Part shown: in pieces, positions 1 to 9,879 of the stretch
Layout: the number at the start of each line of letters is the position of its first letter
Position numbering within the stretch: the stretch's first letter is position 1
NCBI RefSeq assembly: GCF_014268495.2
Contig: NZ_CP077087.1
Location: 5,227,001 to 5,291,000, forward strand
DNA: 64,000 bases
Source of the DNA: Pseudomonas monsensis
GTDB taxonomy: Bacteria > Pseudomonadota > Gammaproteobacteria > Pseudomonadales > Pseudomonadaceae
Direction of reading: 5' to 3'
Notes under the pieces: model-generated
The model's database searches: none
The model's input: only the letters and a program-made list of their open reading frames with translations
What the model was told of the DNA's origin: nothing
Translations under genes and position numbers: made by a program

Positions 1-13
1 GGAAAGGCTTTGC

Positions 14-697
14 TTAAACTCCATCACGCCCCTCGGCCAAGCGGTAACCCACGCCGTGCACGGTATGCAGCAATGGTTTTTCGAACGGTTTGTCGATCAC
101 CTGACGCAATTGGTGGACGTGGCTGCGCAGGCTGTCGCTGTCCGGGCAATCATCGCCCCACAGCGCTTCTTCGAGAATTTCCCGCCGCAGCACGTGCGGG
201 CTCTTCTGCATCAACACCGCCAGCAACTTGAGGCCGACCGGGTTGAGCTTGAGCAGTTTGCCTTCGCGGGTCACTTCCAGGGTGTCGAGGTCGTAGTTCA
301 GATCGCCGACCTGCAACGCCCGGCGACCACCGCCCTGGGTGCGGCGCATCACCGCCTCGACCCGTGCCGCCAGTTCGGACAGGGCGAACGGTTTGACCAG
401 GTAATCGTCGGCGCCGGACTTGAAACCCTGCAAGCGGTCGTCGAGTTGATCGCGAGCGGTGAGCATGATCACCGGCGTGTCACGACGGGCGTCTTCACGC
501 AGGCGCTTGCACAGGGTGTAGCCATCAATGCCCGGCAGCATGATATCGAGCACGATCAGGTCGTAATGTTCGGTGGCAGCCAGATGCAGGCCCGACAGAC
601 CGTCCTGGGCACAATCGACTGTGTAGCCTTTGAGCCCCAGATAATCGGCCAGATTGGCCAGGATGTCGCGGTTGTCTTCGACCAATAGAATTCGCAT
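14..697 (-). CDS. colR: OmpR-family response regulator ColR
   Basis: DNA-binding response regulator of the ColRS system, which in pseudomonads controls envelope and lipid A genes and metal tolerance. The 227-residue protein has an N-terminal receiver (acidic pair near residues 7-8, phospho-acceptor Asp51 in VLDIMLPG, Lys in YLVKPF) and a C-terminal winged helix ending in the usual HTVHGVGYRLAEG. The ATG at 697 sits 8 bases after GGAGG; an in-frame GTG two codons upstream lies inside that ribosome site and is less likely. The sequence matches Pseudomonas ColR as I remember it along its whole length. The partner kinase gene colS would follow immediately, beyond the left edge. The divergent gene at 898 makes the intervening 200 bases a shared promoter region. 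Confidence 0.93.
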   Translation of the reverse strand: MRILLVEDNRDILANLADYLGLKGYTVDCAQDGLSGLHLAATEHYDLIVLDIMLPGIDGYTLCKRLREDARRDTPVIMLTARDQLDDRLQGFKSGADDYLVKPFALSELAARVEAVMRRTQGGGRRALQVGDLNYDLDTLEVTREGKLLKLNPVGLKLLAVLMQKSPHVLRREILEEALWGDDCPDSDSLRSHVHQLRQVIDKPFEKPLLHTVHGVGYRLAEGRDGV

Positions 698-897
698 GGG
701 CACCTCCTCCGTACACAGTAACGGCCGTCATGGCCCGCGCAGCTTAAGGCCAGATTCTCCCCAGAGCTAGGGTTGAGCGTTTCGCGACTCAACTCTCTCG
801 AGCATATTCAAGTCTTAACAAATTTTTCACTATAGGTTCACAACCTGGCGACAGTGACGCCGCGACACTCCCGCGCCATCGTAAAAGGAAGCAGACT

Positions 898-2847
898 ATG
901 GATTTTTTCAAGACGGCGCCCCTGCGCCTGCTGCTGTTGATTACCGGCGCCTGGCTGCTGATTTTTTTTCTGACCCGGACCATTCTGCTCCTGACTCATC
1001 TGGATGAGGCCGGTGGCGTTGCCCTGTCGGTGTTCGGCATTGGTTTGCTGTATGACCTGGGTTTCCTTGCCTATGCGGCGCTGCCGTTGGGCCTGTATCT
1101 GTTGCTGTGCCCACCGGCCTTGTGGCGCCGCCGCGGTCATCGCTGGTTCCTGCGAGGGCTGCTGACCGTCAGCCTGTTCGTCATGCTGTTCGTGTCGGTG
1201 GCCGAATGGCTGTTCTGGGACGAGTTCGGCGTGCGCTTCAACTTCATCGCCGTGGACTACCTGGTGTACTCCGATGAAGTGCTGAACAACGTGCTCGAGT
1301 CGTACCCGATCGGCACCCTGCTGAGCATTCTGGCGCTGCTGGCCATTGGCATCAGCTTCGCGTTGCGCAAGCCGTTCAATGCGGCGCTGAATGCGCCACT
1401 GCCGCCGTTGCGCAAACGCCTGCTCAATGCGCTGGCGCTGCTGCTGGTGACCGGTCTCAGTCTGCAACTGCTCAGCCAGGACGCACCGCGCGCCCAGGGC
1501 GGCAATGCCTACCAGAACGAACTGGCGAGCAACGGCCCTTATCAGTTCTTCGCGGCCTTTCGTAACAATGAGCTGGATTACAGCCAGTTCTACAGCAGCC
1601 GCTCGTCAGAAGAGGTGGCCCGGCAGATTCGCGCTGAACTGAACGAGCCCAACGCCCGCTTCATCGGTCAGGATCCGCAGGATATTCGCCGGGTGATCGA
1701 CAACCCCGGCACGGCACGCACGCCCAACATCGTGCTGGTGACCATCGAAAGCCTCAGCGCCAAGTACCTGGGCAGCAACGGTGACAAGCGCGATCTGACC
1801 CCGCACCTCGATGCGCTGCGCAAACAGAGCCTGTATTTCAATAATTTCTACGCCACCGGCACCCGTACCGACCGTGGCCTGGAAGCCATCACCCTGGCCA
1901 TTCCACCGACGCCGGGCCGCTCGATCGTCAAACGCATCGGCCGCGAAAGCGGGTTCGCCAGCCTGGGTCAGCAATTGAGTGCGGTAGGCTATGACAGCGT
2001 ATTCGTCTACGGCGGGCGCGGTTACTTCGACAACATGAACGCGTTCTTCAGCGGTAACGGTTATCGCGTGGTCGATCAGAGCAGCGTCGACGAGGCCGAA
2101 ATCCACTTCAAGAACGCCTGGGGCATGGCCGACGAGGACCTGTACACGCAAACCCTGAAACTGGCCGATGCCGATTTCGCCAAGGGCCAGCCGTTTCTGT
2201 TGCAGTTGATGACCACCTCCAACCATCGCCCGTACACCTACCCGGACAACCGCATCGACATCAAGTCCGGCAACGGTCGCGACGGCGCGGTGAAGTACAC
2301 CGACTACGCCATCGGCCAGTTCCTTGAGCAGGCGCGCCAGAAACCGTGGTTCGACAACACGATCTTCATCTTCGTCGCCGACCACACCGCCGGTAGCGCC
2401 GGCAAGGAAGACCTGCCGATCGCCAACTATCAGATTCCGCTGTTCATTTATGCACCGAAGCTGATCGAACCACGCGAAAACGGCCAACTGGCCAGCCAGA
2501 TCGACCTCGCGCCGACCCTGCTGGGCTTGCTGAACATGGATTACCAGTCGACGTTCTTCGGGCGCAACCTGCTGCAGGACAATCCCTTGCCGCCACGCGT
2601 GGTGGTTGGCAACTACCAGCATCTGGGGCTGTTCGACGGCAAGGATCTGGCCATTCTCAGCCCGCGCCAGGGCTTGCGCCGACACGACGATGCGCTGACT
2701 GAAAGCCGTGAATCCCGGGCGACCAGCGATGACCCGCTGATCAGCCGCGCCATCACCTACTACCAAACCGCCAGTTATGGCTTCAAACATCAGCTGCTTG
2801 GCTGGAAAGCATCCAAGGAGGGTGCGCCGCAAGTCAGCGAACGTTAA
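898..2847 (+). CDS. LTA synthase family (sulfatase-fold) membrane protein
   Basis: Membrane-anchored phospho-transferase of the alkaline phosphatase/sulfatase superfamily (LtaS-like), expected to move a phosphoglycerol or similar head group onto an envelope glycan or lipid in the periplasm. The 649 residues start with about five hydrophobic segments (roughly 10-30, 40-70, 95-115, 138-158, 180-198), followed by a periplasmic catalytic domain from about 275. Visible active-site elements are Glu284 in TIESLSAKYLG, a Thr nucleophile candidate at 322-324 (GTRTDRGLEA) and the metal pair Asp495-His496 in VADHTAG. AGGAAG precedes the ATG. It faces colR and is followed by a strong terminator, so it is probably monocistronic. 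The exact substrate cannot be told from sequence; a phosphoethanolamine transferase is an alternative. Confidence 0.85.
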   Translation: MDFFKTAPLRLLLLITGAWLLIFFLTRTILLLTHLDEAGGVALSVFGIGLLYDLGFLAYAALPLGLYLLLCPPALWRRRGHRWFLRGLLTVSLFVMLFVSVAEWLFWDEFGVRFNFIAVDYLVYSDEVLNNVLESYPIGTLLSILALLAIGISFALRKPFNAALNAPLPPLRKRLLNALALLLVTGLSLQLLSQDAPRAQGGNAYQNELASNGPYQFFAAFRNNELDYSQFYSSRSSEEVARQIRAELNEPNARFIGQDPQDIRRVIDNPGTARTPNIVLVTIESLSAKYLGSNGDKRDLTPHLDALRKQSLYFNNFYATGTRTDRGLEAITLAIPPTPGRSIVKRIGRESGFASLGQQLSAVGYDSVFVYGGRGYFDNMNAFFSGNGYRVVDQSSVDEAEIHFKNAWGMADEDLYTQTLKLADADFAKGQPFLLQLMTTSNHRPYTYPDNRIDIKSGNGRDGAVKYTDYAIGQFLEQARQKPWFDNTIFIFVADHTAGSAGKEDLPIANYQIPLFIYAPKLIEPRENGQLASQIDLAPTLLGLLNMDYQSTFFGRNLLQDNPLPPRVVVGNYQHLGLFDGKDLAILSPRQGLRRHDDALTESRESRATSDDPLISRAITYYQTASYGFKHQLLGWKASKEGAPQVSER

Positions 2848-2853
2848 TCGAAG

Positions 2854-2885
2854 CGCCCCGGGCCGATGCACCGGGGCGTTTTTTT
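2854..2885 (+). terminator. Rho-independent terminator after LTA synthase-like gene
   Basis: Perfect 8-bp GC-rich stem CGCCCCGG / CCGGGGCG with a 9-base loop, followed by seven T residues. It lies just after the TAA at 2847 and only 15 bases before the ATG of the next gene. Confidence 0.92.
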
Positions 2886-2899
2886 GCTCAGGATCCAAC

Positions 2900-3643
2900 A
2901 TGTCATCAAACGTTGTGCGCCCCACCCCTCGCCCGTTGAATCCGTGGCTTTATCTGGGCATTCCCGCTGCTGCAGCGCTCATGCTGATCTTGCTGGAAAC
3001 CACCGACCTGGACATGGTCCTGGCGCAAATGTTCTACGACCCGGTGGCGGGAAAGTTCATCGGCCGGCACAGCTTCTTCCTTGAAAACATCCTGCACGAC
3101 CGCGCCAAACAGGTCGTGATCGGATTTTCGGTGTTTGCCATACTGGGTTTTATCGGCGCGTTTCTCATCGGCCGGCTCAAGCCGTTCAGGCGCGAACTGG
3201 GTTGCCTGGTGCTCTCACTCGGCCTGGCCACGTCATTCGTCACACCGATGAAAGCGGTGACGGCGGTGCAATGCCCATGGAGCCTGGAGCAATTCGGCGG
3301 CCACGAAACCTACAGCAAACTGCTCGACCATCGCCCGCCCACCGACAATCCCGGCCGTTGCTGGCCCGGTGGTCATGCGGCTACCGGTTTCACCCTGTTT
3401 GCGCTGTTCTTTGTGCTGCGTGACCGACGTCCGCGTCTCGCCCGACAGGCGTTCATCTTTGCCTTTGCCCTGGGCTCGGTGTTCTCGATCAGCCGGATGA
3501 TGCAGGGTGCGCACTTCTTTTCGCACAACGTGTGGACGGCGATTTTCTGTTGGCTGATTTGCCTGGGGTCGTATTACTGGGTGCTGTATCGCCCGGCGGT
3601 GAAGGCTGAAGCCGTCGTCAAGGCACAACCGGTCAGCGCCTGA
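2900..3643 (+). CDS. PAP2-family membrane phosphatase
   Basis: Membrane phosphatase of the PAP2 superfamily, likely acting on a lipid phosphate at the periplasmic face of the inner membrane. The 247-residue protein has several hydrophobic segments, and the three PAP2 motifs are recognisable: a Lys-containing first motif near VTPMKAVTAVQCPW, the second as WPGGHAATGF, and the third as SRMMQGAHFFSHNVW with conserved Arg and His. The ATG at 2900 is preferred because the open frame upstream runs through the preceding gene and its terminator; the ribosome site is weak (AGGA). Lipid A phosphatases such as LpxE/LpxF belong to this superfamily, and the ColR neighbourhood would fit lipid A remodelling, but that is inference. 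Confidence 0.85.
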   Translation: MSSNVVRPTPRPLNPWLYLGIPAAAALMLILLETTDLDMVLAQMFYDPVAGKFIGRHSFFLENILHDRAKQVVIGFSVFAILGFIGAFLIGRLKPFRRELGCLVLSLGLATSFVTPMKAVTAVQCPWSLEQFGGHETYSKLLDHRPPTDNPGRCWPGGHAATGFTLFALFFVLRDRRPRLARQAFIFAFALGSVFSISRMMQGAHFFSHNVWTAIFCWLICLGSYYWVLYRPAVKAEAVVKAQPVSA

Positions 3644-3652
3644 TCTGACGCT

Positions 3653-3743
3653 ATCGCTGGCAAGCCAGCTCCCACAATGTCCAAGGTGAAACACGTATTG
3701 GGTGAACACCATAGATCCTTGTGGGAGCTGGCTTGCCAGCGAT
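3653..3743. repeat. REP-like paired inverted repeat (GTGGGAGCTGGC type)
   Basis: Two 24-base arms that are perfect reverse complements (3653-3676 and 3720-3743), built on ATCGCTGGCAAGCCAGC plus TCCCACA, separated by 43 bases. This is a typical Pseudomonas intergenic repeat between convergent genes; related units occur at 8295-8384 and 46183-46274. Confidence 0.88.
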
Positions 3744-3785
3744 GGCCGCACCTCGGTCTCAAGCCAACACTAAATCGAAGGCAAT

Positions 3786-3819
3786 AAAAAACCCCGCTGG
3801 CTTTCGCCAGCGGGGTTTT
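3786..3819 (-). terminator. Terminator of groES-groEL (both orientations possible)
   Basis: Stem AACCCCGCTGGC / GCCAGCGGGGTT with a TTTC loop. An A run on the left and a T run on the right make it usable on both strands, so it can end both groEL and the PAP2 transcript. Confidence 0.88.
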
Positions 3820-3841
3820 GCGTTACAGGGGTAAGGCTGGC

Positions 3842-5488
<1,647 letters not shown>

Positions 5489-5538
5489 GATCGATATTCC
5501 TTAAATACTTTGTAGTAGCGGGAAAATGAGCGGGGAAA

Positions 5539-5832
5539 TCAGCCTTCCAGTACAGCGAGAATCTCGTTCTCAGCCATTACCAGCAGGTCTTCGCCGTCGA
5601 CTTTCACAGTGTTGCTGCCGGAGTAAGGACCGAACACAACCTTGTCACCGACTTTAACGGCCAGCGCACGCACTTCACCGTTTTCCAGAGTCTTGCCTGG
5701 GCCTGCAGCGACAATCACACCGTGGTTGGCTTTTTCAGCAGCCGAACCTGGCAGGACGATACCGCCAGCGGTTTTCTTTTCTTCTTCGCTGCGACGGATA
5801 ACGACGCGGTCATGCAGAGGACGAAGCTTCAT
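5539..5832 (-). CDS. groS: 10 kDa co-chaperonin GroES
   Basis: Co-chaperonin that caps the GroEL ring as a heptamer. The 97-residue protein begins MKLRPLHDRVVIRR and shows the mobile GroEL-binding loop around EEKKTAGGIVLPGSA. AGGAGA lies just upstream of the ATG. It is the first gene of the groES-groEL operon, with a likely heat-shock promoter about 140 bases upstream. Confidence 0.99.
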   Translation of the reverse strand: MKLRPLHDRVVIRRSEEEKKTAGGIVLPGSAAEKANHGVIVAAGPGKTLENGEVRALAVKVGDKVVFGPYSGSNTVKVDGEDLLVMAENEILAVLEG

Positions 5833-5974
5833 TGTCGATCTCTCCTAATTGTGGTTTTCATCGGCCGGTGTAGTCCCGGCGGGTTTAACAAATCCGGCCT
5901 GCGCCGGTTGCGATTCGTCGAGCGAACCGCGGAAGTCTGTCCGACTCAATGCCGGAAACCTTTCGGTGACCGAT

Positions 5975-6002
5975 ACATAAGGGCGCATAAGGTTATTACA
6001 AG
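5975..6002 (-). promoter_or_regulatory. Probable sigma-32 promoter of groES-groEL
   Basis: On the minus strand CTTGTAA and CCTTATGT are separated by 13 bases. This resembles the heat-shock consensus CTTGAAA-N13-CCCCATNT in sequence and in spacing. It would leave a leader of about 135 bases before groES. Confidence 0.6.
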
Positions 6003-6044
6003 GGCGAGGTCAGAATTTTTTTCACGATCAGACCCCATAAACGA

Positions 6045-6068
6045 ACACGGCACCCGAAGGTGCCGTGT
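6045..6068 (-). terminator. Hairpin downstream of fxsA
   Basis: Perfect 10-bp stem ACACGGCACC / GGTGCCGTGT with a CGAA-type tetraloop, 11 bases after the fxsA stop. The following minus-strand sequence is only moderately T-rich (TTCGTTTAT). Confidence 0.7.
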
Positions 6069-6079
6069 CGATGCAGACG

Positions 6080-6556
6080 TTACTTGCTGTCGCGGTGTTC
6101 GTACTCGCCTTCGATGACATTCGGCTCACGCCCCAAAGGTTCGCGTGGAGCAGGCCCGCCACGGGGTTGCAGGTCATCGGCAAAGGCACGCTGGCGCATG
6201 GCCTGGTCTTCGGCGCGTTGACGCATTTTGTTCGCCAGCAGACAACGGGTGAACGGCAGCAGCATCACCAGACCGACCACGTCGCTGATGAAGCCCGGCA
6301 GGATCAACAGGCCACCGGCCAGGGCGAGCATCAGGCCTTCAAGCATGGTTTGCGCAGGCAGTTCGCCGCGGTTCAGGCTTTCACGGGCACGCAGGGCGGT
6401 GGCCAGACCGGCGATACGCAGCACGAACACGCCGAACATCGAGCCAAGAATGATCAGCAGCAGGGCCGGGAAAAACCCGATAGCCCCTGCCACTTTGACG
6501 AATACGAACAGCTCCAGCACCGGAAACAGCAGAAAGAGCAACAAAAAAGGGCGCAT
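6080..6556 (-). CDS. fxsA: FxsA-family inner membrane protein
   Basis: Small cytoplasmic-membrane protein of the FxsA family; E. coli FxsA lowers phage T7 exclusion by F plasmids, and its normal role is unknown. The 158 residues contain hydrophobic segments at about 3-22, 25-48 and 72-96 with the family's ELFVFVKV and GFISDVVG stretches, then a charged Arg/Glu-rich tail. The ATG at 6556 is 7 bases after GAGGA; the overlapping TTG one codon earlier is less well placed. The gene lies upstream of groES as in other pseudomonads. Confidence 0.9.
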   Translation of the reverse strand: MRPFLLLFLLFPVLELFVFVKVAGAIGFFPALLLIILGSMFGVFVLRIAGLATALRARESLNRGELPAQTMLEGLMLALAGGLLILPGFISDVVGLVMLLPFTRCLLANKMRQRAEDQAMRQRAFADDLQPRGGPAPREPLGREPNVIEGEYEHRDSK

Positions 6557-6621
6557 CAAAGATTCCTCAACGCAAGAAATGCCTTGCAGTAAGCCTTAGA
6601 TGACGTCGCCCTTTCGTGAAT

Positions 6622-7353
6622 TCAAGCATCGGCCTCAGCATTTTTTGGCCAGACCTCGGCGTGAGCCAGAGAAACCAAGGCCTCGCGCACTTGTATCGGC
6701 GTGTGACAAGGCGCTTGAAACGGCAACCAGTGCAACGCCTGACCGATGCGCAAGTGCATGCCTTCGCTGTCGATCCCGGCCAGTTGCGCCGGCACCGTCT
6801 GCGGCAGGCCTGCGAGCTCCACGTAGTGGGCGATGGCCTTGGCGTGATCGCTGTTCATGTGCTCGACCATGCTGATTTCAGCCTTGCCGGCGAAGGGGTT
6901 GGCCAGGGTCAGTTGCTCGACCCAGTGGATCGCGCCGAAACCGCCAATGTAGCGATGACGCACAGGATTAAGCACCCAGAAGTCGAAATCGTGGGCCTTG
7001 TGGTAGTTCTGCGAATCGGGGAAATAGCGGTAGTAACGCTCGGCGGCGGCTTCGATGGCGGCTGGCTCTTCGAGCTTTTGCGCCTCGGCCAGATAGGTCA
7101 GGCGACCGACGGCCTGCACGTCGTCGGCCTCACGCTCGCCCACCAACAACGAGCATTTCGGGTCTTTTTGCAGGTTGTGGGTGTGCTGGGCGATGCGGCT
7201 GATCAGGATCAGCGGGCGACCCTGTTCATCCAGGCAATAGGGAACCACGGAGCCGAACGGGAAACCGGGCATTGATTTGGAGTGGGTGGACAATACGCCA
7301 CGGTATTCCTTGAGAAGCAATTCTCGGGCATTCTTGGCCGCTTCAACGCTCAA
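6622..7353 (-). CDS. HugZ-like pyridoxamine 5'-phosphate oxidase-fold protein
   Basis: Cytosolic split-barrel protein, 243 residues. The N-terminal half is the PNPOx-like flavin/heme-binding barrel (GFPFGSVVPYCLDEQGRPL, SRIAQHTHNL), and the C-terminal half from about 165 is the DUF2470-type domain with HMNSDHAKA. This two-domain layout is that of HugZ/HutZ proteins linked to heme use, though many homologues have no tested function. I start it at a TTG because AAGGAG lies 7 bases upstream and the family begins MSVEAAKNARELL; the longer open frame has no comparable ribosome site. It shares its upstream region with the divergent SDR gene. Confidence 0.8.
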   Translation of the reverse strand: MSVEAAKNARELLLKEYRGVLSTHSKSMPGFPFGSVVPYCLDEQGRPLILISRIAQHTHNLQKDPKCSLLVGEREADDVQAVGRLTYLAEAQKLEEPAAIEAAAERYYRYFPDSQNYHKAHDFDFWVLNPVRHRYIGGFGAIHWVEQLTLANPFAGKAEISMVEHMNSDHAKAIAHYVELAGLPQTVPAQLAGIDSEGMHLRIGQALHWLPFQAPCHTPIQVREALVSLAHAEVWPKNAEADA

Positions 7354-7509
7354 TTTATGACTCCTTATATATAATCCGTCGAAAAAACGGACAGGCGCCC
7401 GGAGATAAGTCCCGGTCACGCCATCGGGCTATGCTCATGTGCAACCGGCCACGGCCGGTACAGATCGAGCGGCGCCAATAATAAAAACCACTCAGACCGG
7501 CATCGGGGC

Positions 7510-8274
7510 ATGCGCATGCAACTCAACGACAAAGTAATCATTATCACCGGCGGTTGCCAGGGTTTGGGCCGTTCCATGGCCGAGTATTTCGCCGCCAAGG
7601 GCGCGAAGCTCGCACTGGTCGATTTGAACCAGGAAAAACTCGATGCTGCGGTCGCGGCCTGCAAGGCCAAGGGCGTCGAGGCCCGCAGCTATCTGTGCAA
7701 CGTGGCCAATGAAGAACAGGTCGAGCACATGGTCGCGCAAGTGGCCGCCGATTTCGGTGCAATCCACGGCCTGATCAACAACGCCGGGATCCTCCGTGAT
7801 GGCCTGCTGCTCAAGGTCAAGGACGGCGAAATGACCAAGATGAGCCTGGCCCAGTGGCAGGCAGTGATCGACGTCAACCTGACCGGCGTGTTCCTGTGCA
7901 CCCGTGAAGTCGCGGCGAAAATGGTCGAGCTGAAAAACAGTGGCGCAATCATCAACATCTCGTCGATTTCGCGCGCCGGCAACGTCGGCCAGACCAACTA
8001 TTCCGCCGCCAAGGCCGGCGTGGCAGCAGCCACCGTGACCTGGGCCAAGGAACTGGCGCGTTACGGCATTCGCGTCGCGGGCATTGCCCCCGGCTTCATC
8101 GAAACCGAGATGACCCTGGGCATGAAGCCGGAAGCACTGGAGAAAATGACTTCGGGGATTCCGCTCAAGCGCATGGGCAAACCGGAAGAGATCGCCCATT
8201 CGGCGGCGTACATCTTCGAGAACGACTACTACACCGGACGGATTCTGGAGATGGATGGCGGCTTGCGCATCTAA
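7510..8274 (+). CDS. SDR-family oxidoreductase (FabG-like)
   Basis: Classical short-chain dehydrogenase of about 250 residues using NAD(P)H. The Rossmann glycine motif is TGGCQGLG near residue 14, followed by NNAG, the catalytic Ser in INISSIS, and the YSAAK catalytic pair. The C-terminal EMDGG is also typical. It resembles 3-oxoacyl-ACP reductases but lies outside any fatty acid operon, so the substrate is unknown. The start may be the ATG at 7510 or the one at 7516 (MQLNDK); neither has a strong ribosome site. Confidence 0.85.
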   Translation: MRMQLNDKVIIITGGCQGLGRSMAEYFAAKGAKLALVDLNQEKLDAAVAACKAKGVEARSYLCNVANEEQVEHMVAQVAADFGAIHGLINNAGILRDGLLLKVKDGEMTKMSLAQWQAVIDVNLTGVFLCTREVAAKMVELKNSGAIINISSISRAGNVGQTNYSAAKAGVAAATVTWAKELARYGIRVAGIAPGFIETEMTLGMKPEALEKMTSGIPLKRMGKPEEIAHSAAYIFENDYYTGRILEMDGGLRI

Positions 8275-8294
8275 CCGCCGAACACAAAAAACAA

Positions 8295-8384
8295 TGTGGG
8301 AGCGAGCCTGCTCGCGAATGCGGTAGTTCAGTCAACCTATTCGTTGAATGTGAATCCGCTATCGCTGGCAGGCCAGCTCCCACA
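8295..8384. repeat. REP-like pair of mixed type
   Basis: TGTGGGAGCGAGCCTGCTCGCGAA (8295-8318) faces ATCGCTGGCAGGCCAGCTCCCACA (8361-8384). Each arm is itself hairpin-forming, and only the outer TGTGGGAGC is shared. It lies between the convergent SDR and apbC genes. Confidence 0.78.
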
Positions 8385-8404
8385 GTTGATCGTGTTTCAG
8401 GCCA

Positions 8405-9499
8405 TCAATCGTCGCTGATGGTGATGTTCGGCATCGCCGGTGTCGCCGCTTCCTGCAACACAATCCGCGCACCGACGTGGCGAGCCAGTTCCTGATAGAC
8501 CATGGCGATCTGGCTGTCCGGCTCGGCGATCACCGTCGGCTTGCCGCCATCGGCCTGCTCGCGGATCAGCATCGACAGCGGCAGCGAGGCCAGCAACTCG
8601 ACGCCGTATTGACTCGCCAGCTTCTCACCGCCGCCCTCACCGAACAGATGCTCGGCATGACCGCAGTTCGAGCAGATGTGCACCGCCATGTTTTCCACCA
8701 CGCCCAGCACCGGAATGTTGACCTTGCGGAACATTTCCACGCCTTTGCGCGCGTCGAGCAGTGCCAGATCCTGTGGCGTGGTGACAATCACCGCGCCAGC
8801 CACCGGGACCTTCTGCGCCAGGGTCAACTGGATGTCGCCGGTGCCTGGCGGCATGTCGATGACCAGATAATCCAGATCGCCCCACGCGGTTTGCGTGACC
8901 AGTTGCAGCAGTGCGCCCGAGACCATCGGTCCACGCCAGACCATCGGCGTGTTGTCGTCGGTCAGGAACGCCATCGACATGACTTCGACACCGTGGGCCT
9001 TGAGCGGCACGAACCACTTCTGATCCTTGATTTCAGGACGGGTGCGCTCGGGGATGCCAAACATGATCCCTTGGCTCGGGCCATAGATGTCGGCGTCGAG
9101 AATCCCGACCTTGGCGCCTTCGCGGGCCAGTGCCAGCGCAAGATTGGCAGCGGTGGTCGACTTGCCCACGCCGCCCTTGCCGGAGGCCACGGCGACGACG
9201 TTCTTGACATTGGCCAGCCCCGGAATCTGCGCCTGGGCCTTGTGCGCGGCGATCACACTGTTGACCTCGACCTTGGCCGAGACGACGCCGTCGAGGTTTT
9301 CGATGGCCAGTTGCAGCATTTGCGCCCAGCCACTTTTGAACAGACCGGCGGCATAGCCGATTTCCAGCTCAACCCTGACGCGCTCGCCATCAATCTCGAT
9401 GTGCTTCACGCAACCGGCGCTGACCGGGTCCTGGTTCAGGTAAGGGTCGGTGTATTGGCTGAGGACGGCTTCCACCGCTGCGCGAGTGACGGCACTCAT
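8405..9499 (-). CDS. apbC: Iron-sulfur cluster carrier protein ApbC (Mrp family)
   Basis: P-loop ATPase that binds and delivers Fe-S clusters to apo-proteins. The 364 residues comprise an N-terminal MIP18-like domain (about 1-80), a deviant Walker A GKGGVGKST near 105, the Asp of ILDADIYGPS, and a CxxC cluster site in CSNCGHAEHLFG. The ATG at 9499 is chosen because GGAG is 6 bases upstream; a longer frame adds six residues without a ribosome site. It is transcribed away from metG, a conserved pairing in proteobacteria. Confidence 0.95.
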   Translation of the reverse strand: MSAVTRAAVEAVLSQYTDPYLNQDPVSAGCVKHIEIDGERVRVELEIGYAAGLFKSGWAQMLQLAIENLDGVVSAKVEVNSVIAAHKAQAQIPGLANVKNVVAVASGKGGVGKSTTAANLALALAREGAKVGILDADIYGPSQGIMFGIPERTRPEIKDQKWFVPLKAHGVEVMSMAFLTDDNTPMVWRGPMVSGALLQLVTQTAWGDLDYLVIDMPPGTGDIQLTLAQKVPVAGAVIVTTPQDLALLDARKGVEMFRKVNIPVLGVVENMAVHICSNCGHAEHLFGEGGGEKLASQYGVELLASLPLSMLIREQADGGKPTVIAEPDSQIAMVYQELARHVGARIVLQEAATPAMPNITISDD

Positions 9500-9879
9500 G
9501 GGCAACTCCGATAACAAGACTGGGAATAGATGGCGGGTATCCTACCCTGCGGGTTCGTTTCTGGTCAGGCGATTTATAGCCAGACGCATTACTTGAGCCG
9601 GAAAGCACTGTGGTGAGGGGATTTATCCCCGACCGGTTACGCAGCAGTCGTGAAACCATTGAACGCGGTTTACCTGATTGACCGAGTTGTCTGGTTTTGG
9701 GGTGGCTTCGCCACCCATCGGGGATAAATCCCCTCGCCACAGCGCCCCACTCCCATCAAAAGGTTTCATAGGCTGGGATTAAGTGATTGGTGTATCCGGA
9801 AACAGGCGCACAGGGTGAAAAATATGCGCCAGCGCTTTATAGTGGCCGACCTCCGTTTCATCAAGTAGCGAAGCCCCAC
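9500..9879. other. apbC-metG divergent intergenic region
   Basis: 380 bases holding divergent promoters and one REP-like pair (9608-9742). I see no gene in it. An open frame continues upstream of the metG ATG to 9787 but looks non-coding. Confidence 0.6.
9608..9742. repeat. REP-like pair of the GGGGATTTATCCCC type
   Basis: Arms 9608-9631 and 9719-9742 are reverse complements with one mismatch, on the core GAGGGGATTTATCCCCG. Copies of the same family lie at 35664-35787, 37567-37594 and 51147-51267. Confidence 0.88.
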
